From Trachythela sp. YZ-2020 (Eukaryota; Cnidaria; Anthozoa; Malacalcyonacea; Clavulariidae): a stretch of DNA of 64,000 nt. The translations under genes and the position numbers were made by a program. The notes beneath the pieces were generated by a model. It was not told where the DNA came from. It saw only the letters and a program-made list of their open reading frames with translations, and made no database searches. Shown here one piece after another: positions 24,066 to 47,370 of this stretch (its first letter is position 1; every line of letters starts with the position of its first letter). The stretch lies in assembly GCA_016169945.1 (NCBI GenBank), contig JADLSH010000344.1, forward strand, positions 186,001 to 250,000. The letters run 5' to 3'.

Positions 24066-26640
24066 ATATTACAATAATTACTTTGCATTGTTAGGTTATC
24101 TCCACAGGTACTAGGTATAGTCCCAGATTGCCAAATTTCGTCAGTTCCAAAAGTAAAATTATTGGTTATTGCTAGAAACGCATACAGCTCTTTTCCACGA
24201 GGGTTAGGTGTATTTAATAAGAGTTTAGAACTAAACAGCTGTTTTAGCCTTGAGGGTCTCATGCACGTAGCCTAATGTTAGGCTCTTGAAACATATAACG
24301 CACAGTCATATATGCTATATTAGATGGGATTCACCTGTCCTGTTTAATTAAAAAATTTAAATGTTTCGAGACAGTTGTTTCACAGGCTTTTATGGTTTAT
24401 CTAAAAACGTATGGTGAAAGATTGCCATATACATGGAACTTATATAGTGCTCTGAAGTGTAAATTCAAATTTCAGTCTGTTTATAAGGTAAGGGAGAATG
24501 TTTTTCAAATATATATATTATGATTGTCCAGGTATATTATAGAGGCGGGTGTATACTAGACGACAAATCATCCGGCAAGATCCGTCAGATTGGTCTGATG
24601 GCCGTATCTGTATATATTAGACTACATTATATCGGATAGATTTGTAGGCCGTTTCAACAAGCTATCCAGTATAGTGAAAACACCTACGTTTTGTACGATT
24701 GCAAAATGCTATTCGATATAATGTAAACACGAGGTTATATTATGACCCACATATCGAATATTAACTTTTCCTTAGTTCGTTCTTACAAAAAAACGAAAAC
24801 GACCAAACTATTATAATAAAATACTATAACTGACTATATCATTCATAATACTATATACGCAAAAAATATTTCATAGAACCATGCAAAGTCATAGTCCGAA
24901 TAAACATCTGCCAACCGAAGTTGAATATTGGATCAAGTTGTGCTTTTGTCAAGTCATGTTTCAAACAAGGCAATTTTTCTTGTCATAAGGGACTAAGGGA
25001 CAGAATGACAAAATGTGGGCAATGCTTACTTTTTTATATGACCTGGCTCTGTGTCAGAATTACGGTCTACTTGTAAATATTTTGACAGTAGTGCTTGTAT
25101 ATGGGACTCTATTTTTAGTGTGCGGCACTGTAAATGCAAATTAAGTATAGAAAGATGTTTTGCAAATTGTGTGGTATATATATAATTATATATATTTCTA
25201 AAATTCATTAATTATTCATAGGCAAAATACAAAGGAAACTCATGACCCATAGCGGATCTATATATTTGATATAGACTTGCTCAAATTTTCTCCTTCAATT
25301 TTTACAGCGTAGATAACATCAATCTTCAAAATTCCAACGCCAGTGAGCGTACAAAACGAGTCATTTTAGAAGTCATATACAAACCTTACAAATCGGCCTT
25401 TATCAGATCTAAAACACTCGGCTGCGCCTCGATGTTTTAAATCTGATAAAGACCTCTTAATTGTGCGGTTTGTATATATTACATATATATGTATGTATCT
25501 ATGTACTACTTACTAGACTGAAATTAGAAGCTTCGGTCTAAGATTCACGTCAGTGAATAATCTGGAATAAGCTGGAAGCTATCAATCACTGATAATTAAG
25601 AAAATACATTCTAAAATTCTTCACCGAAGACAAATTGGAATTTATTGGGCCATCTGTGGGCACACGTTTTGAAGTAAAGAAAAACAAAAGAGCAGGCTAT
25701 GTATAACCATTTTTAGTTTGTAAGTTTTTGTTAAGGTTACAATATTTACTCCTAAATTTATTAACACATATCAGTTGTACAACATATATTATTATTCAAT
25801 GTGGTTTCAATACGGGAGAGCAGATGGAGCTCCAAATACAAGACTATACTACGTATAATAAATTAAAATAGATTAATATTATTTTCTCACTCTGATAACA
25901 GTCGGTTGCTCACAATTTGCATCATGATAGTTTAGTGAACCAAGTTCACTTTATAGTGAAACAAAAATTATCATGCAATAATTCTATGAGCGTTCAAAAT
26001 TGTTAGGGATATGACTCGTATTTTATAACCGAATCAGTTTACAAGAATATATTTTGAGTTTACAGTTGAAAGTAGAAAGACACTTGCCACTTTGCTTTGA
26101 CTGAATGTCATATAATTCTCTTTGAGTAGGTAGAGGCTATAATTTAAATGTTTAAACTGTTTTAGCCAACGAAACACATGATACCATTTCTACACAATCC
26201 TTTTAAAAAAGGATAACTTTACAGGTAATTAATTATTTGGATCTCAAACCGCGACACAAAATTTGCCCAGGAAAACATGTCAAACAACGCGATCAAGTTA
26301 ACTTTTGATGGAAGTTTGTAGACCAGGATTATTTAATATAGTTGTTAAAATCAATTGACATTTTTCATCCTTTATATTTCTTGACTTAGAGTAATAAAGA
26401 ACATGTTTTTGACATTATGGCCGTATATCAATTAATTATATTTTGTGCCGCCGAGAGGGGCAAGGGGGTAGGGGAGGTAACTTGCGCCACAGAAAATTTT
26501 ATTATATTATTAATACATTAAAATCAATTAATCAATTCTTTCTATTACCTGAGAAAACATGTCTTTAACATTACTGGCAATTATTAATTCAAAATATATC
26601 AATACAATAAAATCAATTCATTAATTCTTTCTTTCTATTT
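24066..26640 (+). other. 5' flank of duplicated unit 2
   Basis: AT-rich non-coding DNA collinear with 870-6519 and 50990-57420, in the order expected upstream of gene B. It is shorter than in unit 3, lacking sequence matching about 51745-53780. A hairpin MITE sits at 25374-25477. No gene seen. Confidence 0.55.
25374..25477. mobile_element. Hairpin MITE
   Basis: ATATACAAACC and TTTATCAGATCTAAAACA at the left are inverted at the right around the loop CTCGGCTGCGCCTCGA. Confidence 0.6.
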
Positions 26641-26651
26641 CTTTAGAAAAC

Positions 26652-36492
<9,841 letters not shown>

Positions 36493-37509
36493 ACATTACC
36501 GCGTTTAAATACATGCACTCAGGCTACACATACACCTGTACATTCCTAGCAGAATTATAGTTGGTGTGCATCCAAAGAACAAAGAGATTTTCGCCATGTT
36601 GGATGAAATTAACCATCCAACATGGCGGCAATGACGTAGCTTGCACCACCAAGAATAGCCACATAATTTTAAGGTGTAGTTTTAAATTGAATTATGTGTA
36701 ATAGATGTAGAACTGTGTAAAACTGTGTATAGTTTTAAATTGAGTTATTACGAGCAAATAATCTCCGTAATAGATGTAGCAAAGGTTATCACAATATCTA
36801 AACGAGTTTATTAGGATGCACATAAGATTAAAAATGTTTAGCATTAGAATTGAAAGCATTTGTTTATCAATAAATCGGAGACTCGCCATCAGATAATGTA
36901 TATACCATGTAAATTCATAACTTTGTAGATTTAAAATAAATTTCAAGATGCAGGTGTACTACCAGTCTTGTTGTCATTTCTTGCAAACAACTGCTTTGAT
37001 AGTTTAATAGACAAATTAACTTTGTTTGCAACCGTTTCACAACTTTGGATAACGAGGGAATGACTCGTATAGATAATTCTAATGCTAAAAAGATGCAAAT
37101 GAATAGTTGACCTTCATGTATCTCATATTGTATTGCAAGGAGCTTGACTTTGTTGCTATTAGAAATGCGAAATTAAGAGAGTTTTAGTTTGTTTTACGAA
37201 ATCAATTGAGAGTTTATTTTGTTTGCGGCTGTGATTTGAAGTTTGTATAGACAAAATGGGCAACGCTTTTTAAGGAATTCGCATTCCTAGTTGCATAGAA
37301 TAGAACAAATGTGACCAAGCCATATCTATCGAAGTACCACTATATTTATGCAAAAACACAATGAAACATTTCTAATACATATCGCTCGCTCCTTAACGGG
37401 CAGCCATTTCGGCTTAGATATGAAAATTTAAATTTTCCATATGTGGTGAAAATATATAAGTTCCTTTGATTAATTGATTCTTAAAGTGCTACTGAAACGA
37501 AATTTTCGA
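36493..37509 (+). other. 3' flank of duplicated unit 2
   Basis: Collinear with 19519-20490, with small indels and a local duplication near 36700-36780. Ends near GGGCAGCCATTT, shared with unit 1. Confidence 0.55.
36935..36940 (+). terminator. Candidate polyadenylation signal, gene B
   Basis: AATAAA about 445 nt after the stop, in the same context as after gene A. Confidence 0.3.
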
Positions 37510-37593
37510 CACCATACCATACCATACCATACCATACCATACCATACCATACCATACCATACCATACCATACCATACCATACCATACCATACC
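37510..37593. repeat. CCATA microsatellite, left flank of the long-TIR element
   Basis: A pure ACCAT run ending CATACC directly at the element's first base. Confidence 0.95.
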
Positions 37594-38955
37594 AGTAGTA
37601 GTGTATGTGGTTTTCGACCCTTATTTTTGAGGGTGTGCGAGGGTGTGCGAGATTTTTGAGAGTGTGCAACATCATTAACATAATTATGTATTGACGTCAT
37701 AATGATATACAAGGTGAGTTTGGGCGAAACAGTCATTATGTTGAGTTTTGAGAGTGTGCAACATCATTAACATTCATTAATTATGTATTGACGTCATGAT
37801 GATATGCAAGATACAAACATTAAAGCGTTAGAAACATAAATATTTTGATGCTAAGTTAAACTAAAGACACAATAGCTTAACTCATTAAAAGATTAAGTCA
37901 AAAGACTTGTTTGGGCGAAACAATCATTAAACTTAACCATCACAATAGCTAGACCTTTCCTATATATTTTATCAAGCTTTGTGTTCCAAACACAGTCCGT
38001 TTCGACAACGAGTAAATAATATATTCTCGTATCTAATATCACCTTATACGAAACGGCTTAGATAACTAATATAGCGAAGCTTAACCTAGTAAAGTATTAT
38101 TACCTTATGCGAAATAATAACAAGCAGAGATATAGCTTTCTAAAACGAGAAGATCTTAAGGTTTAATCGGCATAGCTAAGATCTTATAGAGCAAGACAAA
38201 TATATGTTTACCAAGCGATTGTATAAACATACAATCAGTGACATTGAAATTTGGGACACTTGTATAGAAAGGGTATTTTTGTACACAATTGTGCAAAATT
38301 CACTGGCAAACCCCCTCCCCCCGTTTCAATGTTGCTTTATCTGCTAGAAAAAGCATCGACAGCCTAATACGAGACAATAGCATGTAACATAGAAAATGCA
38401 TGTTAGACTACCAACATTGAAAAGGGGGGAATTTTGCCTTTTCAGGCTTATCGGTCCAATAATTATGTCACTGATTGTAGTTCTTACAGGGATTTAAACC
38501 TTACAAAGTTTCAAGCGTTTTAGATGTAGCAGAGCGGGAAAAGCAGTAATTTTTAAGCGAGATTTACAAGCATATACAAACATTGTATATAAACATTTAG
38601 CGTTTGTTAGGTAATTACGGGCAATTAAGATTTTCTAGCTTAAACATTTGAATAAATTTAGAATATATTATTATAGCACGGGAAAATATTGTACAATGTA
38701 CATACAACACACACAGAATTCGTTTAAAAACATATTCATTGCTTACAATTTCTTTTACAGCGTTAGTAAGGTCTGCTCCTAAGAGCATATTGTTTAGGTG
38801 TCTTTTGTATCTTTATTTTTTTTGTCTATTTTGGGGGATAATCTTGCAATTGCTAAATCTTAAGGTCTCCAATCTGAAAAGTCTACCCAATTAAATATAT
38901 TTTTAACTAAGGTCTGCTCTGGGTCTGCTTCTAAGAACCTATTATTCTTAAACTC
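37594..38955 (+). repeat. Left TIR arm
   Basis: Unique AT-rich sequence with no coding content, repeated inverted at 45740-47120. Two direct copies of GAGAGTGTGCAACATC lie near its start. Confidence 0.85.
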
Positions 38956-39069
38956 CATCACTCGCTTGGGAGTATACATTGTCCGAATCAACCTCATAGC
39001 TTTTTCACCTTTTAACCATAACTTTACATTTATTTAACCCATACCGAGCAAGCATATCTCTGATATACT

Positions 39070-39180
39070 TGTTAACTAATCCAATTTCTATGACTTATGA
39101 CTTATGACTATGACTATGACTTATGACTTATGACTTATGACTACGACTATGACTAAGATTGAATCATGGATCATTGAATC
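39070..39180. repeat. Short TGACTTATGAC repeats
   Basis: Tandem TATGACT/TTATGAC units before the 21-bp satellite. Inverted forms (AGTCATAAGTCAT) follow at 39950-40135 and 42520-42718. Confidence 0.9.
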
Positions 39181-39239
39181 CTAAGATTGAATCATTGAAT
39201 CCTAAAGAGTGAATCATTGAATCCTAAAGAGTGAATCAT

Positions 39240-39935
39240 TGAATCCTAACATATCGAGCGAGCTTAGCTCCATATCGAGCAGCTTAGCTCCAAATCGAGC
39301 GAGCTTAGCTCCAAATCGAGCGAGCTTAGCTCCATATCGAGCGAGCTTAGCTCCATATCGAGCAGCTTAGCTCCAAATCGAGCGAGCTTAGCTCCAAATC
39401 GAGCGAGCTTAGCTCCATATCGAGCGAGCTTAGCTCCATATCGAGCAGCTTAGCTCCATATCGAGCAAGCTTAGCTCCATATCGAGCAAGCTTAGCTCCA
39501 TATCGAGCAGCTTAGCTCCATATCGAGCAGCTTAGCTCCATATCGAGCAGCTTAGCTCCATATCGAGCAGCTTAGCTCCATATCGAGCAAGCTTAGCTCC
39601 ATATCGAGCAAGCTTAGCTCCAAATCGAACGAGCTTAGCTCCAAATCGAGCGAGCTATAGTCTATGACTATAGTCATAGTCATGGACTATAGCTCGCTCG
39701 ATTTGGAGCTAAGCTCGTTCGATTTGGAGCTAAGCTTGCTCGATATGGAGCTAAGCTTGCTCGATATGGAGCTAAGCTCGCTCGATATGGAGCTAAGCTG
39801 CTCGATATGGAGCTAAGCTCGCTCGATATGGAGCTAAGCTCGCTCGATATGGAGCTAAGCTCGCTCGATATGGAGCTAAGCTCGCTCGATATGGAGCTAA
39901 GCTGCTCGATATGGAGCTAAGCTCGCTCGATATAT
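39240..39935. repeat. 21-bp satellite block 1 with internal inversion
   Basis: A unit of AGCTCCAWATCGAGCGAGCT plus one base, with 20-bp variants. It runs in one orientation to about 39655, turns at a CTATGACTATAG hairpin and runs inverted to 39935. Confidence 0.95.
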
Positions 39936-41139
39936 GACTATAGTCCATAGTCATGGACATAAGTCATAAGTCATAGTCATAGTCATAAGTCATAGTCATA
40001 AGTCATAAGTCATAAGTCATAGTCATTAGTCATTAGTCATAAGTCATAAGTCATAAGTCATAAGTCATAGTCATAGTCATAAGTCATAGTCATAAGTCAT
40101 AGTCATAAGTCATAAGTCATAAGTCATAAGTCATTTTCGTCACAAAAAGAGTTAATCTTGACGCTTTTTATCACAATAGCTATAGCGTCCCTATAAAGTT
40201 CCCAAACTTTGTGTTCCAAACACAGTCCGTTTCGACAACGAGTAAATAATATATTCTCGTATCTAATATCACCTTATACGAAACGGCTTATATAACTAAA
40301 ATAGCGACGCTTAACCTAGTAAAGTATTATTACCTTATGCGAAATAGTAACAAGCAGAGATATAGCTTTCTAAAACGAGAAGATCTTAAGGTGTAATCGG
40401 CATAGCTAAGGTCTTATAGAGCAATACAAATATATGTTTACCAAGCGATTGTATAAACATAGTTCTTACAGGGGTTTAAACCCTACAAAGTTTCAAGCGT
40501 TTTAGATATAGCAGAGTGGGAAAAGCAGTGATTTTTAAGCGAGATTTACAAGCATATACAAACATTGTATATAAACATTTAGCGTTTGTTAGGTAATTAC
40601 GGGCAATTAAGATTTTCTAGCTTAAAGATTTGAATAAATTTAGAATATATTATTTATAGGACGGGGAAATATTGTACAATGTACATACAACACACACAGA
40701 ATTAATTTTAAAAACACATTTATCGATAATAATTTCTTTTACAGCGTTAGTAAGGTCTGCTCCTAAGAGCATATCGTTTAGGTGTCTTTTGTATCTTTAA
40801 AGAGATATTTTTTGTCTGTCTTCGGGGGATAATCTTGCAATTGCTAAATCTTAAGGTCTCCAATCTGAAATCTACCCATTATTAAATATATTTTTAACAA
40901 AGTAAATAAGGTCTGCTCTGGGTCTGCTTCTAAGAACGTATTATTCTTAAACTCCAAATCCTAAGAGTGAATCATTGAATCCTAAAATTGAATAATTGAA
41001 TATCGAGCGATGTTAGCTTCATATTGAGCGAGCCAACCTCCATATAGAGCGAGCTTAGCTTCGAGCCGACCTCTAAGACGTAAGGATAGGCCCGAGCGGA
41101 GCTCTAACATTTTAGGATAGGCCCAAGCCAAGCTTAGTG

Positions 41140-41400
41140 TATATCTCCGATGATATCCTAAGATATTGTATAATATCCTAAGATACTGTATGATATCTTA
41201 AGATACTGTATGATATCTTAAGATACTGTATGATATCCTAAGATACTGTATGATATCCTAAAATGATATCCTAAGATACTGTATGATATCCTAAAATGAT
41301 ATCCTAAGATACTGTATGATATCCTATAATGATATCCTAAGATACTGTATGATATCCTAAAATGATATCTTAAGATACTGTATGATATCATTGAATCCTA
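41140..41400. repeat. GATATCCTAAGATACTGTAT repeat array
   Basis: Tandem 20-bp and longer units; a second copy lies at 43725-43955 and an inverted copy at 45325-45545. Confidence 0.92.
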
Positions 41401-41439
41401 AGAGTGAATAATTGAATCCTAAGATTGAATCATTGAATT

Positions 41440-42510
41440 CTAGCATATCGAGCGAGCCTAGCTCCAAATCGAGCGAGCTTAGCTCCATATCGAGCGAGCC
41501 TAGCTCCATATCGAGCGAGCCTAGCTCCAAATCGAGCGAGCTTAGCTCCAAATCGAGCGAGCTTAGCTCCAAATCGAACGAGCCTAGCTCCAAATCGAGC
41601 GAGCTAAGCTCCATATCGAGCGAGCTAAGCTCCATATCGAGCGAGCTTAGCTCCAAATCGAGCGAGCTTAGCTCCAAATCGAACGAGCCTAGCTCCAAAT
41701 CGAGCGAGCTTAGCTCCATATCGAGCGAGCCTAAAGCTCCAAATCGAACGAGCCTAGCTCCAAATCGAGCGAGCTTAGCTCCATATCGAGCGAGCCTAAA
41801 GCTCCAAATCGAGCGAGCTTAACTCCAAATCGAACGAGCTTAGCTCCATATCGAGCGAGCTTAGCTCCAAATCGAGCGAGCTTAGCTCCAAATCGAGCGA
41901 GCTTAGCTCCATATCGAGCGAGCTTAGCTCCATATCGAGCAGCTTAGCTCCAAATCGAGCGAGCTTAGCTCCAAATCGAGCGAGCTTAGCTCCATATCGA
42001 GCGAGCTTAGCTCCATATCGAGCAGCTTAGCTCCATATCGAGCAAGCTTAGCTCCATATCGAGCAAGCTTAGCTCCATATCGAGCAGCTTAGCTCCATAT
42101 CGAGCAGCTTAGCTCCATATCGAGCAGCTTAGCTCCATATCGAGCAGCTTAGCTCCATATCGAGCAAGCTTAGCTCCATATCGAGCAAGCTTAGCTCCAA
42201 ATCGAACGAGCTTAGCTCCAAATCGAGCGAGCTATAGTCTATGACTATAGTCATAGTCATGGACTATAGCTCGCTCGATTTGGAGCTAAGCTCGTTCGAT
42301 TTGGAGCTAAGCTTGCTCGATATGGAGCTAAGCTTGCTCGATATGGAGCTAAGCTCGCTCGATATGGAGCTAAGCTGCTCGATATGGAGCTAAGCTCGCT
42401 CGATATGGAGCTAAGCTCGCTCGATATGGAGCTAAGCTCGCTCGATATGGAGCTAAGCTCGCTCGATATGGAGCTAAGCTGCTCGATATGGAGCTAAGCT
42501 CGCTCGATAT
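41440..42510. repeat. 21-bp satellite block 2
   Basis: Direct units to about 42233, a central hairpin, then inverted units to 42510. Frames rich in SSLDLEL or SSKSSEL are artefacts of the 21-bp period. Confidence 0.95.
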
Positions 42511-43994
42511 ATGACTATAGTCCATAGTCATGGACATAAGTCATAAGTCATAGTCATAAGTCATAGTCATTAGTCATAAGTCATAAGTCATAAGTCATAG
42601 TCATTAGTCATTAGTCATAAGTCATAAGTCATAAGTCATAAGTCATAAGTCATAGTCATAGTCATAAGTCATAGTCATAAGTCATAGTCATAAGTCATAA
42701 GTCATAAGTCATAAGTCATTTTCGTCACAAAAAGAGTTAATCTTGACGCTTTTTATCACAATAGCTATAGCGTCCCTATAAAGTTCCCAAACTTTGTGTT
42801 CCAAACACAGTCCGTTTCGACAACGAGTAAATAATATATTCTCGTATCTAATATCACCTTATACGAAACGGCTTATATAACTAAAATAGCGACGCTTAAC
42901 CTAGTAAAGTATTATTACCTTATGCGAAATAGTAACAAGCAGAGATATAGCTTTCTAAAACGAGAAGATCTTAAGGTGTAATCGGCATAGCTAAGGTCTT
43001 ATAGAGCAATACAAATATATGTTTACCAAGCGATTGTATAAACATAGTTCTTACAGGGGTTTAAACCCTACAAAGTTTCAAGCGTTTTAGATGTAGCAGA
43101 GTGGGAAAAGCAGTGATTTTTAAGCGAGATTTACAAGCATATACAAACATTGTATATAAACATTTAGCGTTTGTTAGGTAATTACGGGCAATTAAGATTT
43201 TCTAGCTTAAAGATTTGAATAAATTTAGAATATATTATTTATAGGACGGGGAAATATTGTACAATGTACATACAACACACACAGAATTAATTTTAAAAAC
43301 ACATTTATTGATAATAATTTCTTTTACAGCGTTAGTAAGGTCTGCTCCTAAGAGCATATCGTTTAGGTGTCTTTTGTATCTTTAAAGAGATATTTTTTGT
43401 CTGTCTTCGGGGGATAATCTTGCAATTGCTAAATCTAGTCTCAATCTGAAATCTACCCATTATTAAATATATTTTTAACAAAGTAAATAAGGTCTGCTCT
43501 GGGTCTGCTTCTAAGAACGTATTATTCTTAAACTCCAAATCCTAAGAGTGAATCATTGAATCCTAAAATTGAATAATTGAATATCGAGCGATGTTAGCTT
43601 CATATTGAGCGAGCCAACCTCCATATAGAGCGAGCTTAGCTGAGCCGACCTCTAAGACGTGGGATAGGCCCGAGCGGAGCTCTAACATTTTAGGATAGGC
43701 CCAAGCCAAGCTTAGTGTATATCTCCGATGATATCCTAAGATATTGTATAATATCCTAAGATACTGTATGATATCTTAAGATACTGTATGATATCCTAAG
43801 ATACTGTATGATATCCTAAAATGATATCCTAAGATACTGTATGATATCCTAAAATGATATCCTAAGATACTGTATGATATCCTATAATGATATCCTAAGA
43901 TACTGTATGATATCCTAAAATGATATCTTAAGATACTGTATGATATCATTGAATCCTAAGAGTGAATAATTGAATCCTAAGATTGAATCATTGA

Positions 43995-45272
43995 ATTCTA
44001 GCATATCGAGCGAGCCTAGCTCCAAATCGAGCGAGCTTAGCTCCATATCGAGCGAGCCTAGCTCCATATCGAGCGAGCCTAGCTCCAAATCGAGCGAGCT
44101 TAGCTCCAAATCGAGCGAGCTTAGCTCCAAATCGAACGAGCCTAGCTCCAAATCGAGCGAGCTAAGCTCCATATCGAGCGAGCTAAGCTCCATATCGAGC
44201 GAGCTTAGCTCCAAATCGAGCGAGCTTAGCTCCAAATCGAACGAGCCTAGCTCCAAATCGAGCGAGCTTAGCTCCATATCGAGCGAGCCTAAAGCTCCAA
44301 ATCGAACGAGCATAGCTCCAACTCGCGCGAGCTTAGCTCCATATCGAGCGAGCCTAAAGCGCCAAATCGAGCGACCTTAACTCCAAATCGAACGAGCTTA
44401 GCTCCATATCGAGCGAGCTTAGCTCCAAATCGAGCGAGCTTAGCTCCAAATCGGGCGAGCCTAGCTCCAAATCGAGCGAGCTTAGCTCCATATCGAGCGA
44501 GCCTAAAGCTCCAACTCGAGCGAGCTTTCAATCGAACGAGTTTGGCTCAAATCGAACGAGCCTAGCTCCAAATCGAACGAGCCTAGCTCCAAATCGAGCG
44601 AGCTTAGCTCCAAATCGAACGAGCTTAGCTCCAAATCGAACGAGCTTAGCTCCAAATCGGGCGAGCTTAGCTTCAAATCGAGCGAGCTATAGTCCGTGAC
44701 TATGACTATAGTCATAGACTATAGTCCATCTAAGCTGCTCGATATGGAGCTAAGCTCGCTCGATTTGGAGCTAGGCTCCCTCGATTTGGAGCTAGTCTCG
44801 CTCGATTTGGAGCTAGGCTCGCTCGATTTGGAGCTAGGCTCGCTCGATATGGAGCTAAGCCCGCTCGATTTGGAGCTAGGCTCGTTCGATTTGGAGCTAA
44901 GCTCGCTCGATTTGGAGCTAAGCTCGCTCGATATGGAGCTAAGCTCGTTCGATTTGGAGTTAAGCTCGCTCGATTTGGAGCTTTAGGCTCGCTCGATATG
45001 GAGCTAAGCTCGCTCGATTTGGAGCTAGGCTCGTTCGATTTGGAGCTAAGCTCGCTCGATTTGGAGCTAAGCTCGCTCGATATGGAGCTTAGCTCGCTCG
45101 ATATGGAGCTTAGCTCGCTCGATTTGGAGCTAGGCTCGTTCGATTTGGAGCTAAGCTCGCTCGATTTGGAGCTAAGCTCGCTCGATTTGGAGCTAGGCTC
45201 GCTCGATATGGAGCTAGGCTCGCTCGATATGGAGCTAAGCTCGCTCGATTTGGAGCTAGGCTCGCTCGATAT
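43995..45272. repeat. 21-bp satellite block 3
   Basis: Direct units to about 44690, a TGACTATAGTCATAG hairpin, then inverted units to 45272, leading into the right arm. Confidence 0.95.
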
Positions 45273-45739
45273 GCTAGAATTCAATGATTCAATCTTAGGA
45301 TTCAATTATTCACTCTTAGGATTCAATGATATCATACAGTATCTTAAGATATCATTTTAGGATATCATACAGTATCTTAGGATATCATTATAGGATATCA
45401 TACAGTATCTTAGGATATCATTTTAGGATATCATACAGTATCTTAGGATATCATTTTAGGATATCATACAGTATCTTAGGATATCATACAGTATCTTAAG
45501 ATATCATACAGTATCTTAGGATATTATACAATATCTTAGGATATCATCGGAGATATACACTAAGCTTGGCTTGGGCCTATCCTAAAATGTTAGAGCTCCG
45601 CTCGGGCCTATCTCATGTCTTAGAGGTCGGCTCGAAGCTAAGCTCGCTCTATATGGAGGTTGGCTCGCTCAATATGAAGCTAACATCGCTCGATATTCAA
45701 TTATTCAATTTTAGGATTCAATGATTCACTCTTAGGATT

Positions 45740-47120
45740 TGGAGTTTAAGAATAATACGTTCTTAGAAGCAGACCCAGAGCAGACCTTATTTACTTTGTT
45801 AAAAATATATTTAATAATGGGTAGATTTCAGATTGGAGACCTTAAGATTTAGCAATTGCAAGATTATCCCCCGAAGACAGACAAAAAATATCTCTTTAAA
45901 GATACAAAAGACACCTAAACAATATGCTCTTAGGAGCAGACCTTACTAACGCTGTAAAAGAAATTGTAAGCAATGAATATGTTTTTAAACGAATTCTGTG
46001 TGTGTTGTATGTACATTGTACAATATTTCCCCGTCCTATAAATAATATATTCTAAATTTATTCAAATCTTTAAGCTAGAAAATCTTAAATGCCCGTAATT
46101 ACCTAACAAACGCTAAATGTTTATATACAATGTTTGTATATGCTTGTAAATCTCGCTTAAAAATTACTGCTTTTCCCACTCTGCTACATCTAAAACGCTT
46201 GAAACTTTGTAAGGTTTAAATCCCTGTAAGAACTACAATCAGTGACATAATTATTGGACCGATAAGCCTGAAAAGGCAAAATTCCCCCCTTTTCAATGTT
46301 GGTAGTCTAACATGCATTTTCTATGTTACATGCTATTGTCTCGTATTAGGCTGTCGATGCTTTTTCTAGCAGATAAAGCAACATTGAAACGGGGGGAGGG
46401 GGTTTGCCAGTGAATTTTGCACAATTGTGTACAAAAATACCCTTTCTATACAAGCGTCCCAAATTTCAATGTCACTGATTGTATGTTTATACAATCGCTT
46501 GGTAAACATATATTTGTCTTGCTCTATAAGATCTTAGCTATGCCGATTAAACCTTAAGATCTTCTCGTTTTAGAAAGCTATATCTCTGCTTGTTATTATT
46601 TCGCATAAGGTAATAATACTTTACTAGGTTAAGCTTCGCTATATTAGTTATCTAAGCCGTTTCGTATAAGGTGATATTAGATACGAGAATATATTATTTA
46701 CTCGTTGTCGAAACGGACTGTGTTTGGAACACAAAGCTTGATAAAATATATAGGAAAGGTCTAGCTATTGTGATGGTTAAGTTTAATGATTGTTTCGCCC
46801 AAACAAGTCTTTTGACTTAATCTTTTAATGAGTTAAGCTATTGTGTCTTTAGTTTAACTTAGCATCAAAATATTTATGTTTCTAACGCTTTAATGTTTGT
46901 ATCTTGCATATCATCATGACGTCAATACATAATTAATGAATGTTAATGATGTTGCACACTCTCAAAACTCAACATAATGACTGTTTCGCCCAAACTCACC
47001 TTGTATATCATTATGACGTCAATACATAATTATGTTAATGATGTTGCACACTCTCAAAAAATCTCGCACACCCTCGCACACCCTCAAAAATAAGGGTCGA
47101 AAACCACATACACTACTACT
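45740..47120 (-). repeat. Right TIR arm
   Basis: An inverted, nearly identical partner of the left arm, ending CACTACTACT. Confidence 0.85.
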
Positions 47121-47370
47121 CATACCATACCATACCATACCATACCATACCATACCATACCATACCATACCATACCATACCATACCATACCATGCCATGC
47201 CATACCATACCATACCGTACCATGCCATGCCAACACCATCCCAACACCATACCATACTATACAAAACAATACAATACAATACAATACCTTACTATACATA
47301 ACAATACCATACCATACCGTACCGTACCATACATAACAATACCAAACGTAACAATAATTATTTTGCCACA
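47121..47370 (-). repeat. Inverted fragment of a CUB-gene intron 6
   Basis: On the minus strand this reads ATAATTATTGTTACG, GGTATTGTTATGTATGG and a TATGG array in the order found at 34812-34930 (gene B) and 61873-61985 (gene C). It is a displaced, inverted piece of the receptor family's intron 6, and the long-TIR element inserted in its array. Confidence 0.75.

Larger units (their letters stand above)
40136..44000. repeat. Tandem duplication of about 2.57 kb inside the element
   Basis: The block at 40136-41440 recurs at 42721-43998 with few changes. Both copies begin TTTCGTCACAAAAAGAG and are partial, diverged copies of the TIR arm. Each is followed by satellite. Confidence 0.88.
37594..47120. 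mobile_element. 9.5-kb long-TIR (fold-back type) element with satellite core
   Basis: The termini are AGTAGTAGTGTATGTGG and its exact complement. The terminal arms (about 37594-38955 and 45740-47120) are nearly identical over about 1.37 kb. CATACC flanks both ends (37588-37593 and 47121-47126), consistent with a 6-bp duplication, although the target is itself a CATAC repeat. The core holds a 21-bp satellite in opposing blocks, a 10-bp GATATCCTAA-type repeat and an internal tandem duplication. No transposase, integrase or polymerase frame is visible, so it is non-autonomous or decayed. Family uncertain. Confidence 0.8.

Noticed and set aside
39240..45272. CRISPR-like array
   Set aside because: The repeats are contiguous without unique spacers, in eukaryotic DNA. 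It is a satellite.
41357..45360. Frames encoding SSLDLEL or SSKSSEL heptapeptide repeats
   Set aside because: A 21-bp period with no stops in several phases explains them. They appear on both strands of the satellite and lack any other gene feature.
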